Origin: RPQJ01 sp963823535
Lineage (GTDB): Bacteria; Pseudomonadota; Gammaproteobacteria; Steroidobacterales; Steroidobacteraceae
Assembly (NCBI GenBank): GCA_963823535.1
Contig: CAWGLZ010000003.1
Coordinates: 334,369 to 398,368, forward strand
Direction: 5' to 3'
Length of the DNA: 64,000 nucleotides
A model generated the notes under the pieces. That model saw only the letters and a list, made by a program, of their open reading frames with translations, did not search any database and had not been told where the DNA came from. Every line of letters starts with the position of its first letter. Position 1 is the stretch's first letter. Position numbers and translations under genes: made by a program. Of the stretch, positions 1 through 9,569 are shown piece after piece.

Positions 1-1
1 A

Positions 2-310
<309 letters not shown>

Positions 311-331
311 GCGCGCCGTGCGGAGGGTCGG

Positions 332-1105
332 GTGGGGATCGTGAAGTACGACTCCCCTCCTGTCCCTCGCGAAGTGCTCGGGCGGGCGGCTGCACTGCTC
401 GGGCGGGCGCGCAGCATCTGCGTGCTGACCGGCGCCGGGATTTCCTCGGAAAGCGGTATTCCGACGTTTCGCGATGCTCAGGAAGGCTTCTGGGCACAGG
501 TCGACCCGCTCGACCTGGCAACGCCCGAGGGCTTCGAGCGTGACCCCGAACTCGTCTGGCGCTGGTACGAGTGGCGCCGGGAGCTGGTTCGGGGCGCCCA
601 GCCGAATCCGGGGCACCATGCGCTCGCCCGTCTCGCGTCCCGTGTGCCGAGCCTGACGCTGGTGACCCAGAACGTGGATGGCCTGCACCAGCGGGCGGGA
701 AGCTCCGGGGTGATCGAGTATCACGGGAACATCCTGCGCGATCGCTGCACGCTCGAGCAGGTCGTTGCCGGGCGAACGCGGGACTCGGGCGGCGGGCTGC
801 CCCGCTGCGAGTCCTGCGGCGGCCTCTTGCGTCCCGACGTCGTGTGGTTCGGCGAAATGATCCCGCGTGACGCGCTGCTGAGGTCCGACGCCGCCGTTCA
901 GGCCTGCGACCTGTTCCTGTCCATCGGCACGTCCTCGCTGGTCTACCCGGCCGCCGGGCTGGCCGAGACGGCGCTCGGGCGCGGGATTCCGGTGATCGAG
1001 GTCAATCCGAACCCGACGGACCTGAGCCCGCGCGCCGACATCGTGCTGCGCGGCCCGTCGGGCGAGGTCCTGCCGGCACTGCTGGCCGCCGCCGGCGCCG
1101 GGTAG
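332..1105 (+). CDS. cobB: SIR2-family NAD-dependent protein deacylase (CobB-like)
   Basis: A 257-aa sirtuin that removes acyl groups from lysines using NAD+. It shows the NAD-binding GAGISSESGIPTFR motif (about residues 34-47), TQNVDGLHQRAG, and the catalytic-His motif YHGN. Tyr79 and Arg82 (WYEWRR) match the Tyr-x-x-Arg pair that marks class III (SIRT5/CobB-type) sirtuins able to remove succinyl and malonyl groups. The zinc site looks uneven: one Cys in RDRCTLE, then CESC. The start is GTG at 332, with GGAGG about five bases upstream. It lies just behind aconitase; co-transcription is possible but not shown. Confidence 0.93.
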   Translation: MGIVKYDSPPVPREVLGRAAALLGRARSICVLTGAGISSESGIPTFRDAQEGFWAQVDPLDLATPEGFERDPELVWRWYEWRRELVRGAQPNPGHHALARLASRVPSLTLVTQNVDGLHQRAGSSGVIEYHGNILRDRCTLEQVVAGRTRDSGGGLPRCESCGGLLRPDVVWFGEMIPRDALLRSDAAVQACDLFLSIGTSSLVYPAAGLAETALGRGIPVIEVNPNPTDLSPRADIVLRGPSGEVLPALLAAAGAG

Positions 1106-1127
1106 CTCAAGAAGCTCCGCTGACTCT

Positions 1128-2618
1128 CTAGAAGCTCAGGTTGAGGTCCGTCGTGAACACCCAGCCGTCGCCGCCGACGATGAATGGCACGCTCGCATAG
1201 CCCACAGGCGACCGGTCGAGGTAGAGGCCCTGCAGGTTGACGCGCAGTTCCTTGCGCTTCAGCGGGAACCAGTTGACGCCGAGCGCCAGGTCCCAGGGAT
1301 CACCGTACTGGCCGAAGATCTTCGAACCCGACGCATAGCCCTGCAGCGAACCCGGCAGCAGCATGGCCGACGTCTGCAACTGGAAACCATGGTCGAACAG
1401 GTCGTCCACCGGGATCTCGCCGACCGTCTGGAAATTGTCGACCCAGCGCCAGTAATACTCACCGTCCAGGGACCAGCCGCGCAGCTTGAGCCCCGCGCTC
1501 GCGGCGGCCATCCGGTAGCTGGCCTTCTTGATCCGTCCATCGGTCGCAAAGGCGTCCGGCTGGAAGATGCGGGTTCCATCGGACAGGCGGATCTGGCTGT
1601 TCTCGAAGTCGTTGACGCCCGGCTGGCTCTGCGCGTCCTCGCGGCTGCGCGTGAAATGCAGGCTGAAGAGGGTTGCCAGGTCGTCGTGATATTCGTAGTC
1701 GCCGAAGCCTTCGCCGGGTCCGTACTCACCGGTAGTGGGCATCCACCAAAGGGCGCCTGACATCGTGTTGAAATTGCCATCCAGCTGACCGGCATCCACC
1801 CCGAGCTGGCTCAGGTTGTTGCCGATCATGAAACGGTACTTGAGCGTGTCGCCGAGCTTGCCCCAGGCCCAGATCCCGCTGGTGTAGGAACCCCGGAAGA
1901 ACTCGTCCGCCACCGTCCGGTTGTCCACCCGCAGCCAGTTGGGGAAGGTGTAGTTCGTCGAGCGCGTCGAGGGCAGCGCGCCGATGCCGCCCGCAAGGCT
2001 GAAGGCGTCGTTGAAGCGATAGCTCAGGTTGCCGGCGACCACGACCTGCGCCCCCTGGCCCTGGCTCGTGTTGCTGGTCCAGGTGTAGAACAGGTAGCGG
2101 AAATCCGGGTCGAACAGCCAGCCCTTGAAGCTCATGTTGACCTTCTGCAGCTGCACGTCCTGCCGCAGGTCGAGGTTGCTGGTGCGGCCGAAGGAATCCG
2201 TGTAGCTGTCCTCGAGCGCTTTCTGGTTCAGGTAGCGGACGTACGAGAAGATGCTGAAGTCGACCTCACCCAGGTCGGATCGGGCCAGCACCATGCCTTT
2301 TCCGCCTTCGTAGCGCCCCCACTGGTCGTCGTCCGGGATCGACCGGTCGACCGCGATGGGTGGCACCTCTGAGGCCCCGGTCACCGGTGTCGGTGGCGGC
2401 ACCGCTGCCGCGGTCGGGCCAGCGACCGCCCCTGTCTGGAGCTGGGTCTCGAGCTGGTGGATGCGCGCATCGCGCTCCACGAGCTGGGCTTCGAGCTGGG
2501 TCTGCCGCGCTTCCAGGGCCCGGAGCCGCGCCTCGATCGAGCTGTCCACGTCGGCGGCATCCGCCGCCATCGGAGCCGTCGCTAGCAGTGCAACCGTCAA
2601 CATTCGGGTGATCTTCAT
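1128..2618 (-). CDS. Outer-membrane porin with N-terminal coiled coil
   Basis: A 496-aa protein with a signal peptide (MKITRMLTVALLATA, cleavage after ADA near residue 22). A heptad-like coiled coil follows (residues 28-60, ALEARQTQLEAQLVERDARI), then a Pro/Thr linker and a long region of alternating aromatic and polar residues ending in Phe (DLNLSF), the usual C-terminal signature of a BAM-assembled beta barrel. The arrangement resembles OprO/OprP-type phosphate-selective porins and related coiled-coil porins. The substrate cannot be read from the sequence. It is transcribed divergently from msrP and no partner gene adjoins it. Confidence 0.75.
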   Translation of the reverse strand: MKITRMLTVALLATAPMAADAADVDSSIEARLRALEARQTQLEAQLVERDARIHQLETQLQTGAVAGPTAAAVPPPTPVTGASEVPPIAVDRSIPDDDQWGRYEGGKGMVLARSDLGEVDFSIFSYVRYLNQKALEDSYTDSFGRTSNLDLRQDVQLQKVNMSFKGWLFDPDFRYLFYTWTSNTSQGQGAQVVVAGNLSYRFNDAFSLAGGIGALPSTRSTNYTFPNWLRVDNRTVADEFFRGSYTSGIWAWGKLGDTLKYRFMIGNNLSQLGVDAGQLDGNFNTMSGALWWMPTTGEYGPGEGFGDYEYHDDLATLFSLHFTRSREDAQSQPGVNDFENSQIRLSDGTRIFQPDAFATDGRIKKASYRMAAASAGLKLRGWSLDGEYYWRWVDNFQTVGEIPVDDLFDHGFQLQTSAMLLPGSLQGYASGSKIFGQYGDPWDLALGVNWFPLKRKELRVNLQGLYLDRSPVGYASVPFIVGGDGWVFTTDLNLSF

Positions 2619-2983
2619 CGAATCCTTCCTCGTTCGCTCAACTGTCGCCTGCCGCTTCCCGGGCGGAGGTCGTCACGTGGGCCCCGTCGAACAGGCCTGG
2701 CAAGCGGAATCCGACGGTGCCGACCGGCTGAGCGTGCTGAACCCTTCTTCAGACATGTTTTTTCATGGGGTGCGTGCATGCGGGGCTGAATCGACGGCCG
2801 GGAACCATTCGAACCGGTCGATGAGGACCAACGGCGCCGGCGGCAAACCTGGGCCATCAATCCATCGGCTGCGCATTATGGACGCAATCAATGACCCACT
2901 GAAGCGGTCTACTTTGTTAGAGACCCCCGGTTGACAGTCCCACGTGACGCGGGTGGCCGGCCAGTCCGAGCGGAGAATCCACG
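2619..2983. other. Divergent intergenic region between porin and msrP
   Basis: These 365 bases must hold the promoters of two divergent genes. A TTGACA hexamer is present at 2931-2936 on the plus strand, but I see no convincing -10 box 16-18 bases downstream. I see no RNA gene, repeat or terminator. Confidence 0.4.
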
Positions 2984-3922
2984 GTGCCAAAGCGATCGAA
3001 ACCCGACCTGCAGCCTTCCGAGATCACCCCGCAAGCGGTGTACCTGAATCGACGGCGCCTGCTGCAGGGCATGGCCGGGGCGGCGCTTGTGGGTCCGTTC
3101 ACCCCGGGCCTGGCCGCGACGTCCCTCAAGTATCGCAGGAACGCTGCCTTGAGCACTTCCGATCCTGCAAATTCCTATGAAGATATAAAGAGTTACAACA
3201 ACTTCTACGAATTTGGCACAGATAAGTCGGATCCGGCAGAACGCTCCGGGCAATTCCGCTCTCGGCCATGGAGCGTCAGCGTCGCCGGCGAGGCCGAGGT
3301 CACCGGCACCTTCACGCTCGAGGACATTCTGAAGCCGCACGCACTCGAGGAACGCATCTACCGGCTGCGCTGCGTCGAGGCCTGGTCCATGGTGATCCCG
3401 TGGGTCGGATTCCCCCTCGCAGACCTGATCAAGCGGTTCCGCCCGACCTCACGCGCCCGGTACGTGGCCTTCAAGACGATCCTGCGGCCAGAGGAGATGC
3501 CGGGACAGCGCTTCCCTGTGCTCGAGTGGCCGTACGTCGAGGGATTGCGCATGGACGAGGCGATGCACCCACTCACGATCCTCGCCGTCGGCGTCTACGG
3601 CGAGACGCTGCCGAACCAGAACGGCGCGCCGCTCAGGCTGGTGGTCCCCTGGAAATACGGCTTCAAGAGCATCAAGTCCATCGTCGAGATCCGCTTCGCC
3701 GAGAAGCAGCCGTCGACGTCGTGGAACCTGTCCGCACCGCGCGAGTACGGGTTCTATGCCAACGTGAATCCCGAGGTGGATCATCCGCGCTGGAGCCAGG
3801 CCCGGGAGCGGCGCATTGGCGCCGGGCTCTTCGCGCCCCGTGAGCCCACCCGGATGTTCAACGGCTACGCCGAGCAGGTTGCCTCGCTGTACAGGGGCAT
3901 GGACCTGCGGAAGAATTTCTAG
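2984..3922 (+). CDS. msrP: Protein-methionine-sulfoxide reductase, molybdopterin catalytic subunit MsrP
   Basis: A 312-aa periplasmic molybdoenzyme (YedY family) that reduces oxidised methionines in envelope proteins. A twin-arginine signal lies at residues 22-28 (NRRRLLQ) followed by a hydrophobic stretch ending near LAA. Cys130 in RLRCVEAWSM is the expected molybdenum ligand, with the typical downstream VPWKYGFKSIKSI segment. The start is GTG at 2984; an ATG alternative is not available nearby. The membrane partner msrQ follows 49 bases later, which supports the assignment. The modABC molybdate importer is present elsewhere in the window (25-27.6 kb). Confidence 0.96.
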   Translation: MPKRSKPDLQPSEITPQAVYLNRRRLLQGMAGAALVGPFTPGLAATSLKYRRNAALSTSDPANSYEDIKSYNNFYEFGTDKSDPAERSGQFRSRPWSVSVAGEAEVTGTFTLEDILKPHALEERIYRLRCVEAWSMVIPWVGFPLADLIKRFRPTSRARYVAFKTILRPEEMPGQRFPVLEWPYVEGLRMDEAMHPLTILAVGVYGETLPNQNGAPLRLVVPWKYGFKSIKSIVEIRFAEKQPSTSWNLSAPREYGFYANVNPEVDHPRWSQARERRIGAGLFAPREPTRMFNGYAEQVASLYRGMDLRKNF

Positions 3923-3971
3923 CCGCGATGGCGCTCCCCGTGCCGTCGGTCACGCGTTTCCAGAAGTATCC

Positions 3972-4643
3972 ATGCGACGTTACCTGAAGCCCGTCCTGTT
4001 CATCCTGTGCTCGCTGCCGCTCGCCTGGCTCCTGGCCCGGGCTTTTGGCGTTGCGGGTCTCGGGCTCGGCGCCAATCCGATCGACGAAATCATGGATCGG
4101 CTCGGCGACTGGGGCCTGCGGCTGCTGCTCGCGACGCTGTGCGTCACGCCGCTGGCGGTGATCCTGCGCAAACCCTGGCTCATGGGCGTACGTCGCATGC
4201 TGGGACTCTTCGCATTCACCTACCTGAGCCTCCATTTCCTGAACTGGCTGGTGCTTGACCAGTGGTTCGATCTTCGCGCGATCGCCGCGGACATCGCCAA
4301 GCGGCCCTATATCACCGTGGGGTTCTCGGCGTTCCTGCTGCTGGTGCCGCTCGCGGTCACCTCGACCGCCGGATGGATGCGGCGCCTGGGCCGCCGCTGG
4401 CATCGCCTGCACCGGCTCGTCTATCCCGCGGCGGTGCTGGGCTGCGTGCACTTCTGGTGGCAGGTCAAGGCCGACTGGCGGGAGCCGGCGGCGTACGCGG
4501 CGATTCTCGCGGTGCTGCTGGGCTGGCGGGTCCTGCGCGCGAGAAGGCGGCGCACGGGCCCGCCGGGTCACGAGGGTGTGCTGCGCAGCTTGACCCAGGT
4601 GTGGGCGAAGACGGCCGCCATGATCAGTACGACGCCGAGGTAG
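3972..4643 (+). CDS. msrQ: Protein-methionine-sulfoxide reductase haem-binding subunit MsrQ
   Basis: A 223-aa membrane cytochrome b-type protein that passes quinol electrons to MsrP. It has about six hydrophobic helices; likely haem-ligand histidines lie in LSLHFLNW, RLHRLVYP and GCVHFWWQ. The ATG at 3972 gives the typical MRRYLKPVLF start; the frame is open further upstream but only as non-homologous sequence. The last 76 bases overlap the convergent EamA gene, so the Ser/Thr-rich tail from about residue 198 may be a lineage extension. Confidence 0.95.
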   Translation: MRRYLKPVLFILCSLPLAWLLARAFGVAGLGLGANPIDEIMDRLGDWGLRLLLATLCVTPLAVILRKPWLMGVRRMLGLFAFTYLSLHFLNWLVLDQWFDLRAIAADIAKRPYITVGFSAFLLLVPLAVTSTAGWMRRLGRRWHRLHRLVYPAAVLGCVHFWWQVKADWREPAAYAAILAVLLGWRVLRARRRRTGPPGHEGVLRSLTQVWAKTAAMISTTPR

Positions 4644-5446
4644 AACCGTGTGTCGAGCTCGCGCTGCTCGCCGAGCAGCACCATGGCGAGCACGATCGCA
4701 TAGACGGGTTCGAGGCTGACGGCCAGCTGCGCCATGAATGCGCTGGTATGACGCAACGCGCGCAGCGCAAGGGCGAACGGCAGCAGCGTGCACACCAGCG
4801 ACAGAATCGCCAGCAGCCAGGCATCCTGCGGCCCCGGCAGTGCGACCCACGGCCCCTGGCCGCGAACGACCAGCGCCACGAGGGTCAGGAACAGCGTCCC
4901 GGCGGCGAGTTCCACGCCTGTCACCAGGAGGGCGCTGCCCTGCTCGACGTAGCGCTTGTTCAGGGAACCGAAGATCGCGACCAGGAAAGCCGACAGGACC
5001 CCGATCGCCAGCCCCAGGTGCATGCCGGACGGCGTGCCGCCGACCACGAGGGCCACGCCGGGCAGCGCGAGGAGGCCCGCCAGGAGGTCGCGGCCGTCGA
5101 ATGGCCGGCGGGCGAGCAGCGGCTCGAGGACGGCCAGGAAGATAGGGCCGACCGCCATGCAGGTCGCGGCGACCGAGGCGTTGGAGAGCTTGATCGCGGC
5201 GTAGAAGGTGAGCCAGTGCAGGGCCACGATCACGCCGATCCCCGCGAACACGGCGATCGTCCGTGGGTTCGCCCCGCGGACTTCCCGCCACAGCGGCGGC
5301 CACGCCAGCAGGACCGCGACGACGATCAGCATGCGCCACCACACGAGTTCGAGCGCCGGCAGGCTGATCAGCTTGCCGAGGATGGCCGTGAAGCCCCACA
5401 GGAACACGCAGAAATGGATCTGCAGCAGCGCCTTGCGCACCGGCAT
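4568..5446 (-). CDS. EamA/DMT-family transporter
   Basis: A 292-aa inner-membrane protein with ten predicted helices in two EamA repeats. The helix 1 motif FLWGFTAILGKL and the second-repeat SLEPVYAIVLAMVLLGE segment are typical of drug/metabolite exporters. Substrates of such proteins (amino acids, metabolites) cannot be told from sequence. The 3' end overlaps the end of msrQ on the other strand. The KAS III-like gene lies 46 bases upstream on the same strand, so the two may be co-transcribed. Confidence 0.9.
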   Translation of the reverse strand: MPVRKALLQIHFCVFLWGFTAILGKLISLPALELVWWRMLIVVAVLLAWPPLWREVRGANPRTIAVFAGIGVIVALHWLTFYAAIKLSNASVAATCMAVGPIFLAVLEPLLARRPFDGRDLLAGLLALPGVALVVGGTPSGMHLGLAIGVLSAFLVAIFGSLNKRYVEQGSALLVTGVELAAGTLFLTLVALVVRGQGPWVALPGPQDAWLLAILSLVCTLLPFALALRALRHTSAFMAQLAVSLEPVYAIVLAMVLLGEQRELDTRFYLGVVLIMAAVFAHTWVKLRSTPS

Positions 5447-5492
5447 GATGATTCCCGGCAGCCGTGAGCCGCGCCGCGCGGCTCACGTCGCG

Positions 5493-6572
5493 CTAGGCTC
5501 GGGCGGCCTTCTTCTTGAGAATCACGCGCTGCACCATCTCGAGTGCGGTCGTGTTGCAGGGCGGCAGCTCGACGTCCGTGCTGCCCCGGGGCGTCACGCG
5601 GTCGCCCCAGCGGACGAGGTGTGCGCACCAGGTGAGTCCGGCGCCGAACGCCGGCAGGAGCACCAGCTGGCCCGGCTGGATGCGGCCTTCCTCGAGTGCC
5701 TCCACCAGCGCGACGGGGACCGTCGCGGCGGACATGTTGCCGTAGCGATGCACGTTGACGAACACGCGCTCCATGGGCACGCCAGCGCGTTTCGCCACGG
5801 CCTCGATGATGCGCAGGTTCGCCTGGTGCGGCACCACCAGGGAGATGTCGTCGGCCGTGATGTGCCGCGCGGCGAGCACGTCCGCGCAGGCGCCGGACAT
5901 GCCGATCACCGCGCGCTTGAAGATCTCCTGGCCCTCGAAGATCCAGTCGGTGTCACCGTACATGCGCGTGTAGTTTGCATAGCGCGTGCCCATGCCCTTG
6001 ACGATCAGCGTGCCGCGCGCATCGCTGTCGCAGCCGAGCCGCTCCGCCAGCAATCCCTCTTCGCGGTCCGTCGCCTGCAGCACGACGGCGGCGCAGCCGT
6101 CCCCGAACAGCACCGAGACGCCCCGGTTTTCCCAGTCCATGAAGGCCGAGATCAGCTCGCCGCCGAGCACGACGGCATTGCGCACGACGCCGGTGCGGAT
6201 CATCGCGGTCGCCGTGCTGAGCGAATACAGGAAGCTGGTGCAGGCGGTGTTGACGTCCATGGCCGCCGCTTTCTTCGCGCCGAGGCGTACCTGCAGGCCC
6301 GAGGCCTGGTTCGGCACCTGGTCGTCGAAACTGCAGGTGCCGAACACGATCAGTTCGACTTCGGCGGGATCGAGTCCGGCCGCCGCCAGGGCCCGCATGG
6401 CCGCGACATAGCCGAGTTCCTCGAGCGGCACGTGCGACACGCGGCGCTCGCGGATGCCCGTGCGGCTCGTGATCCACTCGTCGTTCGTGTCGAGGAAGGT
6501 GGCGAGGTCGGCGTTGGTCAGCACGGCCGGCGGCAGGCACTTGCCCCAGCCCGTAATGGCGGCGTAGGTCAC
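5493..6572 (-). CDS. Beta-ketoacyl-ACP synthase III-like thiolase-fold enzyme
   Basis: A 359-aa condensing enzyme of the FabH fold with the full Cys-His-Asn triad: Cys111 in DVNTACTSF, His249 in VPHQANLR and Asn279 in VHRYGNMSA. Family members start fatty-acid synthesis by condensing an acyl-CoA with malonyl-ACP. This one is longer than housekeeping FabH (about 320 aa), with a C-terminal extension after GAGLTWCAH. It is not beside fab genes, so it could be a specialised homologue. The start is GTG at 6572. The HMG-CoA lyase gene lies just upstream on the same strand, suggesting acyl-CoA metabolism. Confidence 0.88.
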   Translation of the reverse strand: MTYAAITGWGKCLPPAVLTNADLATFLDTNDEWITSRTGIRERRVSHVPLEELGYVAAMRALAAAGLDPAEVELIVFGTCSFDDQVPNQASGLQVRLGAKKAAAMDVNTACTSFLYSLSTATAMIRTGVVRNAVVLGGELISAFMDWENRGVSVLFGDGCAAVVLQATDREEGLLAERLGCDSDARGTLIVKGMGTRYANYTRMYGDTDWIFEGQEIFKRAVIGMSGACADVLAARHITADDISLVVPHQANLRIIEAVAKRAGVPMERVFVNVHRYGNMSAATVPVALVEALEEGRIQPGQLVLLPAFGAGLTWCAHLVRWGDRVTPRGSTDVELPPCNTTALEMVQRVILKKKAARA

Positions 6573-6606
6573 GTTCGGGACCCCCGGTCAAAAGGTGGGC
6601 GCCACT

Positions 6607-7533
6607 TTACCAGCTTGCCGCCTCCGCGCGCGGCCGCGGGAACTCGCCCGCCTTCGCCAGCATCCCGGGCACGGGGCGCCCGAGTTGCTCCTGCAGCCAC
6701 AGTGCGGTCTCGATGGCTGCCGCGAGCGACAGTCCCGTCTGGTACCCGGAGCGGTGCAGCAGGTACACCAGGTCCTCGGTCGGAATGTTCCCGGTCGCCG
6801 CCGGCGCAAACGGGCAGCCACCAATGCCACCGAGGCTCGCATCGAGCGTCCGCACGCCGGCCTGCACCGCCGCGAACGCGTTCGCGAGGCCCGTGTTGCG
6901 GGTGTTGTGGAAATGGCAGCGCAGGGCCACGCCGGGCACCGCGTCGCGGACGCGACCGAGGAGTTCGCTGACCTGCGCCGGCACCCCCACGCCGATGGTG
7001 TCTGCGAGCGCGATCTCGAAGGGCTCGGCGTCGGCGACCTGACGCACGATGTCGACGACGTGATCGAGCGGCACCTCACCCTCGAAAGGACAGCCGAAGG
7101 CTGCGGACACCGTGACCTGGGGGCGGCTCCCGGCCGCACGGGCGGCCGCCGCAATGTCGAGCCAGGCCGCGATCGATTGCGCGGTCGTGACTCCCTGATT
7201 GCGCTGGTTGAACGTATCGCTGGCCATCACCGCCATGCCGATCTCGTTGCAGCCGGCCGCCACCGCGCGCTCGAAACCCCTGCGGTTCAGGACCAGGCCC
7301 ACGTAGTGCACGTCTTCGCGGCGTGGCAGGGCCTGCAGAACGGCTTCGGCATCCGCCATCTGCGGGACACGCTGCGGATTGACGAAACTCGCCACTTCGA
7401 TGCGACGGGCCCCGCCGTCAATGGCCCGCTGGATGAACTCGACCTTGGTCGCCGTCGGCAGGACGGCCGGCTCGCTCTGCAGGCCGTCGCGCGGGCCGAC
7501 TTCGACGATCTCGATCTGATTCCCCACGGCCAT
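6607..7533 (-). CDS. Hydroxymethylglutaryl-CoA lyase
   Basis: A 308-aa TIM-barrel enzyme of the HMGL-like family that cleaves HMG-CoA to acetyl-CoA and acetoacetate, the last step of leucine catabolism. It shows VGPRDGLQ (residues 12-19; catalytic Arg15 and metal-binding Asp16), the metal-binding HFHNT at 207-211, and the signature loop GGIGGCPFAP with catalytic Cys240. The frame stays open upstream to 7677, but the ATG at 7533 begins the conserved sequence and follows a GGAGG-like site. No other leucine-degradation genes are in the window. Confidence 0.93.
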   Translation of the reverse strand: MAVGNQIEIVEVGPRDGLQSEPAVLPTATKVEFIQRAIDGGARRIEVASFVNPQRVPQMADAEAVLQALPRREDVHYVGLVLNRRGFERAVAAGCNEIGMAVMASDTFNQRNQGVTTAQSIAAWLDIAAAARAAGSRPQVTVSAAFGCPFEGEVPLDHVVDIVRQVADAEPFEIALADTIGVGVPAQVSELLGRVRDAVPGVALRCHFHNTRNTGLANAFAAVQAGVRTLDASLGGIGGCPFAPAATGNIPTEDLVYLLHRSGYQTGLSLAAAIETALWLQEQLGRPVPGMLAKAGEFPRPRAEAASW

Positions 7534-7730
7534 GGACTCCGTGCCTCCGCCGGACGAGCTTACAAGGGCCGGATCGCGGATCCAACCAGCGCCATCGGCG
7601 CCCTGCCGGCGGCACAAGGGCCGGCATCGGCGACGAGCGTGCACGAAACCCGCCGATCCGGGTCCCGTGACCGGCACTTGGCGATAGAATACGGATTCTT
7701 GCGCCCGCGGACGGGCGCGCGAGGACCAGC

Positions 7731-9569
7731 ATGAAGAAAGCGAACCTGATTCTGATGGCGGCCATGGCCGCCGCAGGCGTAATGAGTGTCACCGGTGCCC
7801 TGCTTGCGCCCTCCGCCGCGGTCGCTGCCGAGGGGCAGAAGCTCGGCGCGAAAGTGGCCAAGCCGCTGCGGGCGGCCCAGGAGGCCATGACCGAGCAGAA
7901 ATGGGCCGAGGCGATCGCGCACATCGACGAGGCCGCGGCGGTCCAGCCGCAGACACCGTATGAATCGTTCATGGTGGACGAGCTCGGCTGGTTCGCGCGG
8001 ATCCAGACCAAGGACTATGCGGGCGCCGAGCCGGCGCTCGAGCGAGCCATCACGTCCGGCTTCGTGCCGGAGGCGGACCTTCCGCAGCGCTACAAGGCGA
8101 TGACGCAGCTCAACTACCAGCTCAAGAACTACCCGAAGACCGTCGAGTACGGCAAGAAGTACGTCGCGGCCGTTCCGGGCAGCGCGGACGTCGGCGCGAT
8201 GGTGGCGCACGCCCAGTACCTGCAGAACGATTTTGCGGGTGCCCAGGCGACGGTGCAGCAACTGACCGCAGGATCGTCGAAGCCCGACGAGCAGTTGCTG
8301 ATGATCGGGTTGCGCAGCAGCTATGAACTCCAGGACCGCGCCGCAACGATGCGCTCGCTGGAGTCGCTGGTGCGTTACTACCCGCAGCAGAAGTACTGGG
8401 AGGACCTGCTCACCAACCAGCTGTACGAGACCAAGACCGAGCGGGACCTGCGGGTGTTGTATCGCCTGATGGCCGATACGAATACGCTCGACAAGCCGGA
8501 GGAGTACTCGGAGATGGCCGTGACGCTGATGGCCGGCGGATTCCCGTCCGAGGCCGCGGGGGTGCTCGAGCGGGGCCTGTCGGCGGGCGTGTTCCAGGGT
8601 GAGACGAAGACCCGTGCCGAGTCCGAACTGAAGCGAGTGCGTTCGGCGGCCGACGCCGACCGCAAGGAGCTGGCGACGGCGGACCAGGCGCTGGCGGCGG
8701 CCAAGACCGGCAATGAGATGGTTGCCATGGGCAAGCTGTTTTTCAGCGTCGGCGAGTACGCCAAGGCCGCGGACGCCATCCAGAAAGGGCTCGCCAAGGG
8801 CGGCGTGACCGATACGGACGACGCAAACGCCCTGCTCGGCATTGCCCATGCGCGCAGCAGCCGCTATCCGGAAGCCCTGGCCGCGTTCGGCGCCATCCGC
8901 GATGCCAAGCTCAATGAAGTGGCGAGACTGTGGAAGCTGTACGTCGAGACGAAGCAGGCCCCGGCGGCCCGCCGGTTCCGGCCGCGGGTTGACCCGACCC
9001 GCAGCTGTCGGGCGACCATGAAAAAGGCCCCCGGCGCGCGAGCGCCGGGGGCCTTTTTGTCGATCTGCGCTCCGGTCGGCGCGCGATCAGCGCAGCCGCA
9101 GCTTCCAGAGCCGGGCCACCTCTGCAAACTTCGGGTCCTTGATCCCGTCGAATGCCTTGATCGCGTCCGCCTTCTTGCCGTCCCGGGCCAGCGCGATTCC
9201 CAGGTCCATGTGGGCATCGTCCACGTCCTCGAGTCCCGGGGTGGCGATGGCCTTGCGCATGGCCGCCGCGGACTTCGCGTACTTGCCGTCACTGAAGTAC
9301 AGCTTGCCGAGCGTGTAGGCGTCCTCACCGGACTTCGTGGCTGCGAGTGCCGCATCGGCGCCGCCGAGCTTCTTGCGCTCCTCGTCCGCGCGACGCTTGG
9401 CGCTGTCGAGGGTGCGCTGGGCGCGCGTCAGGTCCTCCCCGGAGAAGATGTCCTTGCTGATGCCCTTTTCCATGATGCGCTGCCCTTCGATCGCGTAGCC
9501 GCCGACCACCAGTGCCTGCGCCATGTCGATGTACTGGCGCGGCTCGCGCAACGAGCCCACGTCCTCTGA
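7731..9569 (+). CDS. Secreted TPR-repeat protein; open frame runs past its terminator
   Basis: The supported protein is about 415 aa: a signal peptide (MKKANLILMAAMAAAGV, cleavage near AVAA at about residue 33), then tetratricopeptide-like helical repeats ending VARLWKLYVE. It is paralogous to the convergent gene at 9087-10298: same order of segments (PLRAAQEAM, PYESFMVDELGW, LRSSYELQD, EVARLWKL). As sequenced there is no in-frame stop before 9569. The last 190 codons read through the terminator at 9021-9058 and antisense to the paralogue, so they are not credible protein. TGA codons at 8990 and 9019 in the other two frames suggest a single-base indel near 8940-8990. The product is likely periplasmic and TonB-associated by location; its function is unknown. 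Confidence 0.7.
   Translation: MKKANLILMAAMAAAGVMSVTGALLAPSAAVAAEGQKLGAKVAKPLRAAQEAMTEQKWAEAIAHIDEAAAVQPQTPYESFMVDELGWFARIQTKDYAGAEPALERAITSGFVPEADLPQRYKAMTQLNYQLKNYPKTVEYGKKYVAAVPGSADVGAMVAHAQYLQNDFAGAQATVQQLTAGSSKPDEQLLMIGLRSSYELQDRAATMRSLESLVRYYPQQKYWEDLLTNQLYETKTERDLRVLYRLMADTNTLDKPEEYSEMAVTLMAGGFPSEAAGVLERGLSAGVFQGETKTRAESELKRVRSAADADRKELATADQALAAAKTGNEMVAMGKLFFSVGEYAKAADAIQKGLAKGGVTDTDDANALLGIAHARSSRYPEALAAFGAIRDAKLNEVARLWKLYVETKQAPAARRFRPRVDPTRSCRATMKKAPGARAPGAFLSICAPVGARSAQPQLPEPGHLCKLRVLDPVECLDRVRLLAVPGQRDSQVHVGIVHVLESRGGDGLAHGRRGLRVLAVTEVQLAERVGVLTGLRGCECRIGAAELLALLVRATLGAVEGALGARQVLPGEDVLADALFHDALPFDRVAADHQCLRHVDVLARLAQRAHVL
9021..9058. terminator. Bidirectional rho-independent terminator between convergent TPR genes
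   Basis: A perfect 17-bp inverted repeat (arms 9021-9037 and 9042-9058) with a four-base loop. The arms begin with five A and end with five T, so the hairpin is followed by a U run on either strand and can end both TPR transcripts. Confidence 0.95.

Noticed and set aside
2931..2960. TTGACA at 2931 as part of a firm msrP promoter
   Set aside because: No acceptable -10 hexamer lies at the right distance, so only the hexamer is noted.
9000..9569. The C-terminal 190 residues of the plus-strand TPR frame as real protein
   Set aside because: They encode the terminator hairpin and the complement of the opposite TPR gene, with no TPR pattern.
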